From an uncultured bacterium (GTDB lineage Bacteria > Spirochaetota > UBA4802 > UB4802), in contig CALEUQ010000001.1 in the NCBI GenBank assembly GCA_937920495.1, forward strand, positions 97,053 to 161,052: DNA of 64,000 bases, in the 5' to 3' direction. Below are positions 8,254 to 17,494 of this stretch, one piece after another. Position 1 is the stretch's first letter, and every line of letters begins with the position of its first letter. The translations under genes were made by a program, and so were the position numbers. The notes under the pieces are model-generated. The model saw only the letters and a program-made list of their open reading frames with translations, had not been told where the DNA came from and made no database searches.

Positions 8254-9312
8254 TTACTTTCTCCCGTATTTGTAATATGCTGAACATGGCCCTTCTGATG
8301 AAACCATGCATGGCCCTACTGCATGTTCCGGCGTGCATGCTTTGCCAAAGAGCGGGCAATCCGTAGGGATGATGACACCACGCAAAAGCTCGCCGCAGCG
8401 GCATCCCGGATGCTCTTTAGGTAAAGGTACTTCCACGGGGAATTGTTTGTACGCATCAAAGTCAGCGTATTCCGGTTTCAGGTCAAGACCACTTTCAGGG
8501 ATTATTCCTATCCCCCGCCAGGTTGCATTGCCTTTTGTAAAAACGCTGTACACTATCTCAAGGGCTTTGGGGTTGCCATCATCGCGCACCACGCGTGCGT
8601 ACTCATTCAAAACTTTTGGGGTGGTGTCTTTTAGTAAGTGCAGCAGCATCAATGTTGCGCGTATCAGGTCATAATCTTCAAAGCCGGCAATAACTGATGG
8701 CTTGCCGTAGTCGGTGGCAATGAAATCCCATGCCTTTCTGCCAATAATTGCACTCACATGCCCGGGCAGGATAAAGCCATCTATGTTCACTTCACCTGAA
8801 TCAAGTAGCACCTTGACGGCAGGGACGGTGAGTTTGTTGCCCGGCAGTATGAAGAAATTTTTTAGATTTTTTTTCTTTGCTTCGCGGACACATACAGCTT
8901 CAGCGGGAGCAGTAGTTTCAAAACCAATACTCAGGAAGATAAATTTTTTTTCAGGATTTTTTTCTGCCATGTCAACGGCATCCATGGGTGAGTATACAAC
9001 CTCAACCGATAATCCTTTTGACTTTTCCTTTGCCAGCGAACTGTACGACGAAGGTACCTTCATCATATCGCCAAAGGTGGTAATAACACAGTTGTGCTGC
9101 CAGCCCATGGCGATAGCGGTATCCAGGTAATCGTTTGAAGTAACACATACCGGGCAGCCCGGGCCGTCAATAAGGCGCAAATTTTCAGGGAATATGTCCT
9201 TTACACCAGTGCGGAAAAATTCAGTGGTATGAGTGCCACATACTTCCATTATGGCTACTGGTGTATCAATCCTGAATTGTGATAGTACTGCTGCTTCTTT
9301 TTTAATGTCCAT
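8254..9312 (-). CDS. hypD: Hydrogenase formation protein HypD
   Basis: The 352-residue Fe-S protein is the scaffold on which the Fe(CN)2CO unit is assembled with HypC. Family motifs are all visible: MEVCGTHT, GPGCPVCVT, FETTAPA, GFILPGHVS, and the C-terminal cysteines of the [4Fe-4S] cluster (GCRCGELLRG, CPLFGKACTP, GPCMVSSEGPCSAY). Its start overlaps the end of hypF by 11 bases, indicating coupled translation. Confidence 0.98.
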   Translation of the reverse strand: MDIKKEAAVLSQFRIDTPVAIMEVCGTHTTEFFRTGVKDIFPENLRLIDGPGCPVCVTSNDYLDTAIAMGWQHNCVITTFGDMMKVPSSYSSLAKEKSKGLSVEVVYSPMDAVDMAEKNPEKKFIFLSIGFETTAPAEAVCVREAKKKNLKNFFILPGNKLTVPAVKVLLDSGEVNIDGFILPGHVSAIIGRKAWDFIATDYGKPSVIAGFEDYDLIRATLMLLHLLKDTTPKVLNEYARVVRDDGNPKALEIVYSVFTKGNATWRGIGIIPESGLDLKPEYADFDAYKQFPVEVPLPKEHPGCRCGELLRGVIIPTDCPLFGKACTPEHAVGPCMVSSEGPCSAYYKYGRK

Positions 9313-11566
9313 ACATGTCTCTTCCTATAGCAATCTGACCTAATGCGATGCCACCATCATTACATGGTAATTTTTGTGGTGCAAATACGTCAAATGATTT
9401 TTGTTGCAGCCCTGTGGTAATAAGGTGCAAAAGTATTCTGTTGTGAAACACACCGCCTGAAAGAACAACCCTGTGTAGTGAATATTGTTCCCTTAGTCTG
9501 CATGCTGTGGCAATAGTGGCTTCAGCAATTGCCCTGTGAAATCGCATTGCAATGGTAGATATGGGAATGTGCATCTGTATCATATTGATAATTTCATGAA
9601 TTATGTGGGCAGTGTGAACAACAAGCGATTGTCCCTGCGTAATGGGTACTGCAAACGATGTGGTATGGGTCAATGCTTCTGCTGCCTTTTCTTCAAGGAG
9701 CATGGCGGCTTCGGCTTCAGTGCTGATGTGATGTGCGATGCCTAACAGTGCTGCCACGCCATCAAAAAGCCTTCCGATGCTACAGGTTTTGGGGCAGTTG
9801 ATGTTTTTTTGAATTATCTCTTTCACAAATTCCTTTTCGTGATTTTCAGTAAAGAACGTATCATCATCAATATTGGCTGCCATAAGCAACGACAGCCCAA
9901 TCTTCCATGGATCTTTGATTGCGTTTTCACCGCCAGGCAATCCAAAGTAATCAAAATGTGCGGCACGTGTAAATTGCCGTGTGTCTGCGATTAAGAATTC
10001 GCTTCCCCACAGTGTGTGGTCAGTGCCATAACCTGTACCATCAAATGCAATACCAATCACAGGATCATATAGCTCGTGTTCCTGGCACACTGAAGCAATG
10101 TGCGCATGATGGTGTTGCACCGCAAAAGTCTTTATCCCTTGGTCGATATATTTTTGCGCATACAATGTGGTAAAATAGTTGGGATGTAAATCGTGCACAA
10201 CAAGCTCTGGATGAAAGTCAAAAATTTTACAAAAATGGGCGATAGTTTTTTGGTATAGCTCGTTACCCCACGGAGTGGAAAGATCCCCTAAATACTGGCT
10301 TAGAATAGCAAAATTGTTGCGTGCCAGTGCAAAGCTATTTTTTAGATCACCGCCAGTGGCAAGGATATGAACTGGTGTGTGTGTAATAAAAATAGGTGCT
10401 GGCACAAAGCCGCGTGAACGGCGGACAAAATATGGTGTTTCGTCAACAACATACATGACCGAATCATCGGTGTGCGATAGTATCTGGCGATTATAGGTGA
10501 CAAAGTAATCAGCAATAGTGTGTAAACGCTGGAAGGCATCATTGTCATCGTAGATGATTGGTTCATCGGATATGTTGGCGCTGGTCATGACGTATATACT
10601 TTGGCTGTTGTTGTGAAAGAGCATGTACTGTAGTGGTGTGCAGGGAAGCATAACGCCAATGCAGGAAAGGCCTGGTGCAACGTGAGGGCTTACAATATCT
10701 TTTTGTAATTTTACCAGCACTATAGGGCGTTCCTTGCTTTGCAACAACTCCTTTTCCTTAGGAGTGACAGAGCAAAATGTTTCTAAAAATTCTATGGATG
10801 GTACTATAATGGCAAACGGCTTGAATGGTCTTTTTTTTCGCTTGCGTAATAGCTCAACACAGAAGTCATTGGTAGCATCGCAGGCTAAATGGTAACCACC
10901 CACGCTTTTGATTGCAACGATGTGATGTGTAAGAAGCTCCTGCAACTGGCTGATGACAGCATCAAATTGAGATTGGAGTATATTACCGGAGCTATCGCAC
11001 AGCACGATATGAGGACCGCATCTGGCACATGCGTTGGGCTGTGTGTGAAAACGGCGATCAGCAGGGTTATTATATTCGGATTGGCAATCCCAACACATGG
11101 TAAATGGTTTCATTGCGGTATTTTCTCTGTCATAGGGAATATCTTCAATAATGCTGAAACGGGGGCCGCAGTGCGTGCATGTGGTAAAGGGGTAATGATA
11201 GCGACGGTTGTGTGCGTCAAAAAAGTCCGCAAGGCATTCATTGCAGATGGCAACATCAGGGGGTATAAACACATCTTTATTTCTGGTGGCAGTGCTTTCC
11301 AGTATGGAAAATTGCGTGTAGCCATCAGGTGGGAGTTGTTCAATGGTTATATCGGTAATCTGAGAAAGCGGTGGAGGATTAGTTTGTATAATTTTGATAC
11401 AATTTTGAATTGCAGATTCAGGACCTTCAAGGTGTATTATAACTCCTTCGGTTGTGTTACATACACTTCCATACAGGTTATGCAAGGAAGCTATATTATA
11501 TACAAATGGCCTGAATCCCACTCCCTGCACAATGCCTTTAACTTTTATCTTATAATGGTGTAGCAT
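9302..11566 (-). CDS. hypF: Carbamoyltransferase HypF
   Basis: A full-length 754-residue HypF. Domains in order: acylphosphatase-like (about 1-90, GIVQGVGFRPFVY), two Cys4 zinc fingers (CNECLADF...CTHCGP and CWDCQSEY...CARCGP), a YrdC-like domain (about 200-380, SVGGYHLACDA), and a Kae1-like carbamoyltransferase domain (about 390-754, HHHAH and SGGVFHNRIL). It passes carbamoyl from carbamoyl phosphate to the HypE cysteine. It is the first gene of the minus-strand unit hypF-hypD-hypE-hypC-fumAB-Nudix, diverging from the hydrogenase structural operon across 286 bases. No clear Shine-Dalgarno sequence precedes the ATG. Confidence 0.98.
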   Translation of the reverse strand: MLHHYKIKVKGIVQGVGFRPFVYNIASLHNLYGSVCNTTEGVIIHLEGPESAIQNCIKIIQTNPPPLSQITDITIEQLPPDGYTQFSILESTATRNKDVFIPPDVAICNECLADFFDAHNRRYHYPFTTCTHCGPRFSIIEDIPYDRENTAMKPFTMCWDCQSEYNNPADRRFHTQPNACARCGPHIVLCDSSGNILQSQFDAVISQLQELLTHHIVAIKSVGGYHLACDATNDFCVELLRKRKKRPFKPFAIIVPSIEFLETFCSVTPKEKELLQSKERPIVLVKLQKDIVSPHVAPGLSCIGVMLPCTPLQYMLFHNNSQSIYVMTSANISDEPIIYDDNDAFQRLHTIADYFVTYNRQILSHTDDSVMYVVDETPYFVRRSRGFVPAPIFITHTPVHILATGGDLKNSFALARNNFAILSQYLGDLSTPWGNELYQKTIAHFCKIFDFHPELVVHDLHPNYFTTLYAQKYIDQGIKTFAVQHHHAHIASVCQEHELYDPVIGIAFDGTGYGTDHTLWGSEFLIADTRQFTRAAHFDYFGLPGGENAIKDPWKIGLSLLMAANIDDDTFFTENHEKEFVKEIIQKNINCPKTCSIGRLFDGVAALLGIAHHISTEAEAAMLLEEKAAEALTHTTSFAVPITQGQSLVVHTAHIIHEIINMIQMHIPISTIAMRFHRAIAEATIATACRLREQYSLHRVVLSGGVFHNRILLHLITTGLQQKSFDVFAPQKLPCNDGGIALGQIAIGRDMYGH

Positions 11567-11852
11567 ACTATCTATTGTAGCACACTATATGTATTTTAGT
11601 GTAATAATGTGTGGGAAATACAATGGATTAGACACTTAAGTATTTAATTCAATTCTTATTTTATGGTTGACAGGAAACTAAGTATAGTAAAACATACAAA
11701 ATTATTGAAAAATTATAGGTAAATTGATTCAATGATAGTTATGTTACTGCTGTAAATATGTTTAAAACATAAAATGCTTCTTAATTGATTTTTACTGAGT
11801 AGTATAGTCGCAACATCTATATAATAACACTATGTACTATAGGAGGTAAAAT
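11567..11852. promoter_or_regulatory. Shared divergent promoter region of the hyp and hydrogenase operons
   Basis: These 286 AT-rich bases separate hypF (minus) from the cytochrome-hydrogenase operon (plus) and must hold both promoters. An 11-base perfect palindrome, ATTGATTCAAT, lies at 11723-11733 and could be an operator site. It resembles half of an FNR/CRP-type site (TTGAT) but lacks the four-base spacing. A strong AGGAGG ribosome-binding site ends the region at 11841-11846. Confidence 0.4.
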
Positions 11853-12257
11853 GTGAAAAAAATAAGCGTGCTTGCAGTTTGTGTGAGTATTCTCATCATT
11901 TCAATGATTATTGGTTGCTCTGAGGGTACAACCAATATTAATCCAAGTCCAACGGATGTTGTAACTGTCACAAATATTAACACATTTATTACCGAGAAGG
12001 ATAAAGCTGCCGGGATTACTGCAACACTTAATGCTATGGATGCTGTTTTGATGCCGCATTCCAAGCATGAAAATGCAGGTATTAAATGTGTGATATGCCA
12101 TCACAAAGAGGGTAATGATGACAGGATAAAACAGTGTGCAGCCTGCCACAAAGGTGCCAGGGGCGAAGATACCATTCATGGCCTGTGCATTAATTGCCAC
12201 GCGCAGACTAAGAAAGGTCCAGTGCTTTGCAATGAGTGTCACATTCCCAGGGAATAA
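11853..12257 (+). CDS. Tetrahaem c-type cytochrome lipoprotein (class III family)
   Basis: The 134-residue product starts with a signal peptide ending in IIGC, so Cys22 is probably lipidated. Four CxxCH haem-binding motifs follow at C79, C95, C112 and C126, with extra histidines (H69, H72, H84, H109) available as axial ligands; this is the pattern of small cytochromes c3/c7. The start is GTG at 11853, six bases after AGGAGG; the ATG two bases earlier runs straight into TGA. As first gene of the hydrogenase operon, it is the likely periplasmic electron partner of the hydrogenase, in place of a membrane cytochrome b. Confidence 0.9.
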   Translation: MKKISVLAVCVSILIISMIIGCSEGTTNINPSPTDVVTVTNINTFITEKDKAAGITATLNAMDAVLMPHSKHENAGIKCVICHHKEGNDDRIKQCAACHKGARGEDTIHGLCINCHAQTKKGPVLCNECHIPRE

Positions 12258-12278
12258 AAGCCTATAATAGATAGCACA

Positions 12279-12743
12279 ATGAAACGTAAAAAGACATTAA
12301 TTCTTGGAATAGGAAATCTTTTAAAAAAAGATGACGGTATTGGAGTGCATGTGGTGCAGTATATGCAAAACAACAATTTAAGTCTGCCTGAAAATGTAGA
12401 ACTAATTGATGGTGGTACAGCTGGTTTTGATCTGATTCCTTATATGATGGGTTTTGATAAATTGATTATCGTGGATGCATTGAAGGTACAGGACAAGCCG
12501 GGTAGCATTTACAGGTTTGACGGTTCATATTTAAAAGCACAGTCGCCACACGTTTCATTGCATGAAATGGGTATTGCGGAGGTGTTGAAGGTTTTAAAAA
12601 TTCAAGGTTCTACCCCCGATGTTGAAGTGATAGGGATTGTTCCTGAGAATATTTCTACTATGGATATTACCCCAAGCCCTTCTGTGGCACAATCAATTCC
12701 CAAAGTGGTGGATTTGATTCTTGATAGTATTAAAGCGTACTAA
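12279..12743 (+). CDS. [NiFe] hydrogenase maturation endopeptidase
   Basis: A 154-residue protein of the HyaD/HybD/HycI peptidase family (M52). It removes the C-terminal tail of the large subunit once nickel is inserted. Family motifs are ILGIGNLLKKDDGIG at the N-terminus, DGGTAGFDL, IIVDAL and SLHEMGI; the metal/nickel-sensing acidic residues and histidine in these are conserved. It sits between the cytochrome and the small subunit, so the protease is encoded upstream of its substrate. The ribosome-binding site is weak. Confidence 0.95.
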   Translation: MKRKKTLILGIGNLLKKDDGIGVHVVQYMQNNNLSLPENVELIDGGTAGFDLIPYMMGFDKLIIVDALKVQDKPGSIYRFDGSYLKAQSPHVSLHEMGIAEVLKVLKIQGSTPDVEVIGIVPENISTMDITPSPSVAQSIPKVVDLILDSIKAY

Positions 12744-12768
12744 TCTGATACATTAAGGAGGTTATTAC

Positions 12769-13773
12769 ATGTCATTTAATAGAAGAGAATTTTTAAAAGT
12801 CATGGGTGCTACAACTGCTGCAGTAGCATTCCCCAGTGTACTGATACAGGGTTGCAAAAGGGCATTACAGAAAGCCTCAGAACGCACCAATGTAATCTGG
12901 ATACAGGCACAATCGTGTTCGGGATGTTCTGTATCTTTATTGAATAAGCTTGAGCCTGATATAGCTACAGTTATTACTGAACATATAAGCCTTAACTATC
13001 ACCAGACATTATGTGGTGGCACGGGACACGCAGCCATACAGGTTCTTGAAAATGCGGTTAAGACAAATCGCAAGGATTTTATCTTAATAGTGGAAGGTTC
13101 AATCCCAACTAAATCTGATGAATACTGCACCATTGGCCAGATGGATGGCAGGATCATAGGTGCACGAGAATGGATTGAAAAGTTAGGTAACAATGCAATG
13201 GCACTGGTTGCGGTGGGATCATGTGCTACATATGGTGGCATCCCTGCTGCAAAGATAAGAGAAACCGGTGATAATCCAACAGGTGCAGTCCCATTACAAA
13301 CGTTATTCCCCGATAAAAAAATCATAAACATACCTGGGTGTCCCCCACATCCAGACTGGATGGTGGGAACGCTGCTTCATGTGCTGCTCAAAGGTATGCC
13401 AGAGCTTGATGAATATAATAGGCCTTTAATGTATTTTGGCACAACTGTTCATGAGAAATGCCAGAGGCTTCCCGATTATAAGCGCGGACGATTTGCCAAA
13501 CACTGGGGACAGGAAGGATGCCTGTATCTTCTGGGTTGTTTGGGCATGGATACCGGATGTGATATACCCACTCGTGGTTGGGTAGGCGGGATGAATACCT
13601 GTACTGGATGCGGTTCGGGATGTATTGGATGTACAGAGCCTCCGTTCCCGGATTATGGCAACAGAGGTATTTATAAACATCTGGTGGCCAGCAATGATGA
13701 ATTACAGAAGCTACATCCTGAAATTGCCAGCACAGTAGTAAAACTTAAAAATGGAGGTGTCATCAATGGCTAA
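12769..13773 (+). CDS. [NiFe] hydrogenase small subunit, Tat-exported
   Basis: The 334-residue electron-transfer subunit has a twin-arginine signal (NRREFLKVMG) followed by a hydrophobic stretch, so the enzyme faces the periplasm. Proximal cluster cysteines are C50, C53, C152 and C191; distal ligands are H228, C231, C251 and C257. In the medial region there are C264, C278, C281, C285 and C288, more than the three of a standard [3Fe-4S] site, suggesting a [4Fe-4S] medial cluster. There is no C-terminal membrane helix, so the dimer is soluble or held by the lipoprotein cytochrome. It overlaps the large-subunit gene by 8 bases. Confidence 0.97.
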   Translation: MSFNRREFLKVMGATTAAVAFPSVLIQGCKRALQKASERTNVIWIQAQSCSGCSVSLLNKLEPDIATVITEHISLNYHQTLCGGTGHAAIQVLENAVKTNRKDFILIVEGSIPTKSDEYCTIGQMDGRIIGAREWIEKLGNNAMALVAVGSCATYGGIPAAKIRETGDNPTGAVPLQTLFPDKKIINIPGCPPHPDWMVGTLLHVLLKGMPELDEYNRPLMYFGTTVHEKCQRLPDYKRGRFAKHWGQEGCLYLLGCLGMDTGCDIPTRGWVGGMNTCTGCGSGCIGCTEPPFPDYGNRGIYKHLVASNDELQKLHPEIASTVVKLKNGGVING

Positions 13774-15331
13774 AGTACTATTAGATCCTATAACCAGAAT
13801 AGAAGGTCATCTATCTATTGAAATAGATGTACAGAATGGTAAGGTGGTTGATGCAAAGAGTAAAGGCGATATGTTTCGTGGTTTTGAGATGATTTTAAAA
13901 GGACGCAACCCCGTTGATGCAAATCAAATAACACAGCGTATATGTGGTGTATGCCCTGTTTCCCACGGTATTGCATCGAGCAAATGTCTGGATGCAGCGT
14001 TTGGCATAGTGCCCAATAAAAACGGGCGCTTGCTTAGAAACCTTGTATTCAGTGCAAACTATTTGCAGTCACATATATTGCATTTCTATCATCTGGCTGC
14101 ACTGGATTACGTGGATATAACCGCTATCCTGAAATATAATGGCACCGATAAAAAGCTGCTTGCGTTGCGTGACTGGGCTAAGAATGAGTTGGAGGTAAAG
14201 AAGGAACGACAGGATGCTATCACTGCCGTAGCGCCATTTTTGCCGCGTTATGAAGGTGATTTTTATATTAAGGATCTTGATCTGAATATAGCAGCCATAG
14301 CTCATTATGTACAGGCCCTTGATATACGCATGAAAGCCCATCAAATGGTAACGCTGTTTGGCGGAAGAGTGCCGCATCTTATTGGTTTAGTCCCCGGAGG
14401 TGTCACTCAGGTTCCTACACGAAGTGCTATACGGCAGTATAGAAAGCTTTTAAAGCAGGTGGAAGAGTTTGTAAATGAGGTGTATATCAATGATGTTATA
14501 GCTGTAGCGAAAGCATACAGCGATTATTTCAAGATTGGACGGTATACAAACTTCCTTTCATATGGTGTGTTTGAAGAAAATCCTGAGCAGACAGAGTTTT
14601 TCTTTAAGCAGGGTGTGTTTGATGGCAAGAAACTACATGAATTTGACTCATCAAAGATACGCGAACAGGTGCGCTTTGCACGATATAACTCCGGTACCAA
14701 CCTGCATCCATATCAGGGACAGACTAACCCTGATCCTCATAAAGCCGGAGCATATACATGGCTTAAAGCTCCACGCTATGATGGCATGCCAATGGAAGTT
14801 GGTCCATTAGCACGTGTTGTGATTAATTATTTAGGTGGAAATGCAGGTGTAAAGAAGGAAGTAGATGCATTGTTAAAAGTATTCAATGCTGATATCGATG
14901 CAGTATTCTCAACATTGGGACGCCACGCAGCCCGCGCTATTGAATGTAAACTGCTTTGCCAGAGAATGTACCAGTGGCTTGATGATCTGGAAGTTGGACA
15001 GATGCCACGCACAACTTATGAAATACCTGATAAAGGACAGGGTGAAGGCTTAACCGAAGCACCACGTGGAGCTTTAGGACACTGGATGATAATTGATGAT
15101 AAGAAGATTGCAAATTATCAGTGTGTTGTCCCAACTACATGGTTCTGCGGTCCGCGAGGTGATGATGGCAAATTAGGACCTGTGGAACAGGCACTGCTTG
15201 GCACCCCAATTTCTGATCCCAGGAACCCAATTGAAGCAGCGCGTGTGGTTCGCTCATTTGACCCATGCATTGCATGTGCAGTGCATGTTGTGGAAGGTGA
15301 TAGGGAGATAGGAACCTTCAAGATTTGTTAA
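13766..15331 (+). CDS. [NiFe] hydrogenase large subunit (group 1-like)
   Basis: The 521-residue catalytic subunit binds the Ni-Fe centre through RICGVCPVSHG (C60, C63) and DPCIACAVH (C501, C504). Fourteen residues follow H507; this tail is the piece cut off by the maturation protease. The start at 13766 is chosen because GGAGGTG precedes it and the ATG overlaps the small-subunit stop (ATGGCTAA). No signal peptide is present, as expected for co-export with the Tat-bearing small subunit. It is a periplasmic, probably H2-uptake enzyme; the exact subgroup needs a phylogeny. A strong terminator follows. Confidence 0.97.
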   Translation: MAKVLLDPITRIEGHLSIEIDVQNGKVVDAKSKGDMFRGFEMILKGRNPVDANQITQRICGVCPVSHGIASSKCLDAAFGIVPNKNGRLLRNLVFSANYLQSHILHFYHLAALDYVDITAILKYNGTDKKLLALRDWAKNELEVKKERQDAITAVAPFLPRYEGDFYIKDLDLNIAAIAHYVQALDIRMKAHQMVTLFGGRVPHLIGLVPGGVTQVPTRSAIRQYRKLLKQVEEFVNEVYINDVIAVAKAYSDYFKIGRYTNFLSYGVFEENPEQTEFFFKQGVFDGKKLHEFDSSKIREQVRFARYNSGTNLHPYQGQTNPDPHKAGAYTWLKAPRYDGMPMEVGPLARVVINYLGGNAGVKKEVDALLKVFNADIDAVFSTLGRHAARAIECKLLCQRMYQWLDDLEVGQMPRTTYEIPDKGQGEGLTEAPRGALGHWMIIDDKKIANYQCVVPTTWFCGPRGDDGKLGPVEQALLGTPISDPRNPIEAARVVRSFDPCIACAVHVVEGDREIGTFKIC

Positions 15332-15356
15332 GAAAATATATAATATGTTCACAAAG

Positions 15357-15387
15357 GGCTATCATCAGAGAATGATAGCCTTTTTTT
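15357..15387 (+). terminator. Rho-independent terminator of the hydrogenase operon
   Basis: A perfect 9-base stem (GGCTATCAT / ATGATAGCC) with a 6-base loop is followed immediately by seven T. It lies 26 bases after the large-subunit stop codon and separates hypB into its own transcription unit. Confidence 0.95.
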
Positions 15388-15769
15388 ATAATGTTGATTC
15401 AAACCACTTGATAGATATGTGTGGATTCAATACCCACTATGGATATTGAGAAATTACGAGATATTGAATGATTAGCTATATACTGCAGCGCAAAATTTAT
15501 TGATCTAACTGCAGTTATTGACAACTTGCCATTAATATAATGGCTAAAATATAGTGGGATTTTAAATTATTTACAGACCATTAATGTAGAAAATTTGTTT
15601 GATTTTTATACATATAAATATGATATGTTAGTTTCTTATCGATATTTTATTTTATTCATCATTTCATGTGATACATTAAAAAAGTATATTAGAACTTATT
15701 TAACTGAGTATAATAAGGCGTGCAGAAAATTTTGTATGTATTCAAATTCAATTTTTAGGAGAATTCATT
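15388..15769. other. Intergenic region upstream of hypB, no gene seen
   Basis: About 380 AT-rich bases follow the terminator and lead to hypB. A TTGACA at about 15519 and a TATAAT at about 15537 are present but only 12 bases apart, too close for a normal sigma-70 promoter, so no promoter is called. An AGGAGA ribosome-binding site precedes the hypB ATG. A 68-codon frame at 15595-15801 runs into hypB in another frame and shows no family resemblance. Confidence 0.4.
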
Positions 15770-16438
15770 ATGGAAATTCAGGTATTACAGAATATCTATG
15801 AGTCAAATATTCAGAAGGCTGAGGAAATAAAGAAATTACTCAACCAAAAAAAGGTTTATATGTTTGATGTAATGAGCTCACCCGGTGCCGGAAAAACCAC
15901 AATCACTGATAGAATAATCAAAGATCTTATACAGGATTACACTATAGCTCTTATTGAAGGGGATATAGAAACAACCAATGATGCACAGCGGCTGGCAAAG
16001 TATAATATTCCCATTGTTCAAATTGAAACAAAGTTGTTTGGGGGTGCCTGCCATCTGGAAAGTTCATGGATAATGGGGTGTCTGGAAAAATTTGATCTGG
16101 ATGCTGTGGATGTAGTCATTATTGAAAATGTTGGCAATTTGGTATGCCCTGCCGAATTTGAATTAGGGGATGACGAAAGAGTGGTGGTGCTAAGTGTAAC
16201 CGAAGGAGAAGACAAACCAGTAAAATATCCATTGATGTTTAATTCTTCGCACACATTATTAATTAATAAGATTGACCTGTTACCATATCTTGAATTCAAC
16301 ATGGAAGAATTGCTGGCAAATGTAAAACGTACAAACCCCAAAATGGAGATACATAAAGTAAGCGCAAAAACAGGTGAAGGTATGGATGGCTTTATAAAAG
16401 CTCTACGATCACGTATCAAAAATAAAATTGGGAAGTAA
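15770..16438 (+). CDS. hypB: Hydrogenase nickel incorporation GTPase HypB
   Basis: A 222-residue SIMIBI-class GTPase that delivers nickel to the hydrogenase large subunit with HypA. The Walker A motif is SSPGAGKTT (near residue 40); EGDIETTNDAQRL, the metal-site GACHLESSW and INKIDLLPYL follow. There is no histidine-rich N-terminal nickel store. It is encoded separately from the other hyp genes, and no hypA is present in the window. AGGAGA precedes the ATG. Confidence 0.97.
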   Translation: MEIQVLQNIYESNIQKAEEIKKLLNQKKVYMFDVMSSPGAGKTTITDRIIKDLIQDYTIALIEGDIETTNDAQRLAKYNIPIVQIETKLFGGACHLESSWIMGCLEKFDLDAVDVVIIENVGNLVCPAEFELGDDERVVVLSVTEGEDKPVKYPLMFNSSHTLLINKIDLLPYLEFNMEELLANVKRTNPKMEIHKVSAKTGEGMDGFIKALRSRIKNKIGK

Positions 16439-16521
16439 CATGATACAATGGCAACAGCTTTTCGATTAGAGCCTCCAATGACTTTGATGAAAATAATATT
16501 GTTCTATTATGGAGAAAATTC

Positions 16522-17436
16522 ATGACCAAAACTCTTCTATGGGTTGGTTTTAATGTTTTTGTACTGTTGATGCTTCTTCTTGATCTTGGTGTGTTCAACA
16601 GAAAGGCACATGAAATAAAGGTAAAAGAAGCAATTCTCTGGACAATATTCTGGATAGTTTTGTCCCTATTATTCAATGCCGGTATATATTTTTATGCCGG
16701 GTATCAAAAGGCAATACTGTTTTTTACCGCCTACCTTGTTGAAAAGTCTTTGAGTATGGATAATATCTTTGTATTCCTTATGCTGTTTACATATTTTAAA
16801 GTGCATCCAATATATCAGCATAAAGTTCTTTTCTGGGGTGTGCTGGGTGCTCTCATCATGAGGGCCGTATTTATCTTTGCAGGTATAGCGTTAATAGAAA
16901 AGTTTGACTGGATACTGTATATCTTTGGTGCATTTTTGATATATACCGGTTATAAAATGATGAAGGAAAAAGATAAAGAAATACATCCTGAAAAAAATCC
17001 TGTATTAAAGCTGGCAAAAAAAATGCTTCCTATTACCAGTGACTATCGCAACGGCTTTTTCTTTGTAAAAGAAAATGGCAAGCGCTTTGTTACCCCACTT
17101 TTTATAGTATTGCTTGTTATAGAATCTACCGATGTGGTATTTGCAGTTGATTCAATTCCTGCAGTGCTTGCCATAAGCCATGACCCCTTTATTGTGTATA
17201 CATCAAATGTTATGGCCATTCTTGGGCTTAGAGCCCTCTATTTTGCGCTGGCAGCTGTTATGCGGCTTTTTAGATTTTTGCATTATGGCTTATCTGTCAT
17301 TTTGATATATGTGGGTTGCAAGATGATTTCTGCTCAGGTTGGGTATCATATCCCCACCGAAATATCGTTGGGGGTGATTGCATTTGTATTGACAATTTCA
17401 ATAGTTGCTTCTATGTATATTCCGGAAAATAAATAA
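16522..17436 (+). CDS. TerC-family integral membrane protein
   Basis: The 304-residue protein has about seven to nine membrane helices and the TerC hallmarks: LLLDLGVFNRKAHE near the N-terminus, EKSLSMDNIFVFLMLF, and ESTDVVFAVDSIPAVLA with acidic residues inside membrane segments. TerC proteins have been linked to metal (notably manganese) export and to metalation of exported proteins. The ATG follows a GGAG site. It lies 84 bases after hypB on the same strand, so co-transcription is possible but not shown. Confidence 0.95.
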   Translation: MTKTLLWVGFNVFVLLMLLLDLGVFNRKAHEIKVKEAILWTIFWIVLSLLFNAGIYFYAGYQKAILFFTAYLVEKSLSMDNIFVFLMLFTYFKVHPIYQHKVLFWGVLGALIMRAVFIFAGIALIEKFDWILYIFGAFLIYTGYKMMKEKDKEIHPEKNPVLKLAKKMLPITSDYRNGFFFVKENGKRFVTPLFIVLLVIESTDVVFAVDSIPAVLAISHDPFIVYTSNVMAILGLRALYFALAAVMRLFRFLHYGLSVILIYVGCKMISAQVGYHIPTEISLGVIAFVLTISIVASMYIPENK

Positions 17437-17494
17437 ATTTTATAATTTATAACAAAAAAAGCTACAGTAGTTGCTCCCCTGTGGAGGTATAGGT

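Noticed and set aside
10889..11563. A 224-codon open frame on the plus strand inside hypF
   Set aside because: It is antisense to the acylphosphatase and zinc-finger domains of HypF, which are clear-cut; the product is unlike any family and has no ribosome-binding site.
15519..15542. TTGACA and TATAAT upstream of hypB
   Set aside because: They are only 12 bases apart, too close for a sigma-70 promoter; treated as chance in AT-rich DNA.
15595..15801. A 68-codon frame overlapping the hypB start
   Set aside because: It covers the hypB ribosome-binding site in another frame and its start has no Shine-Dalgarno sequence.
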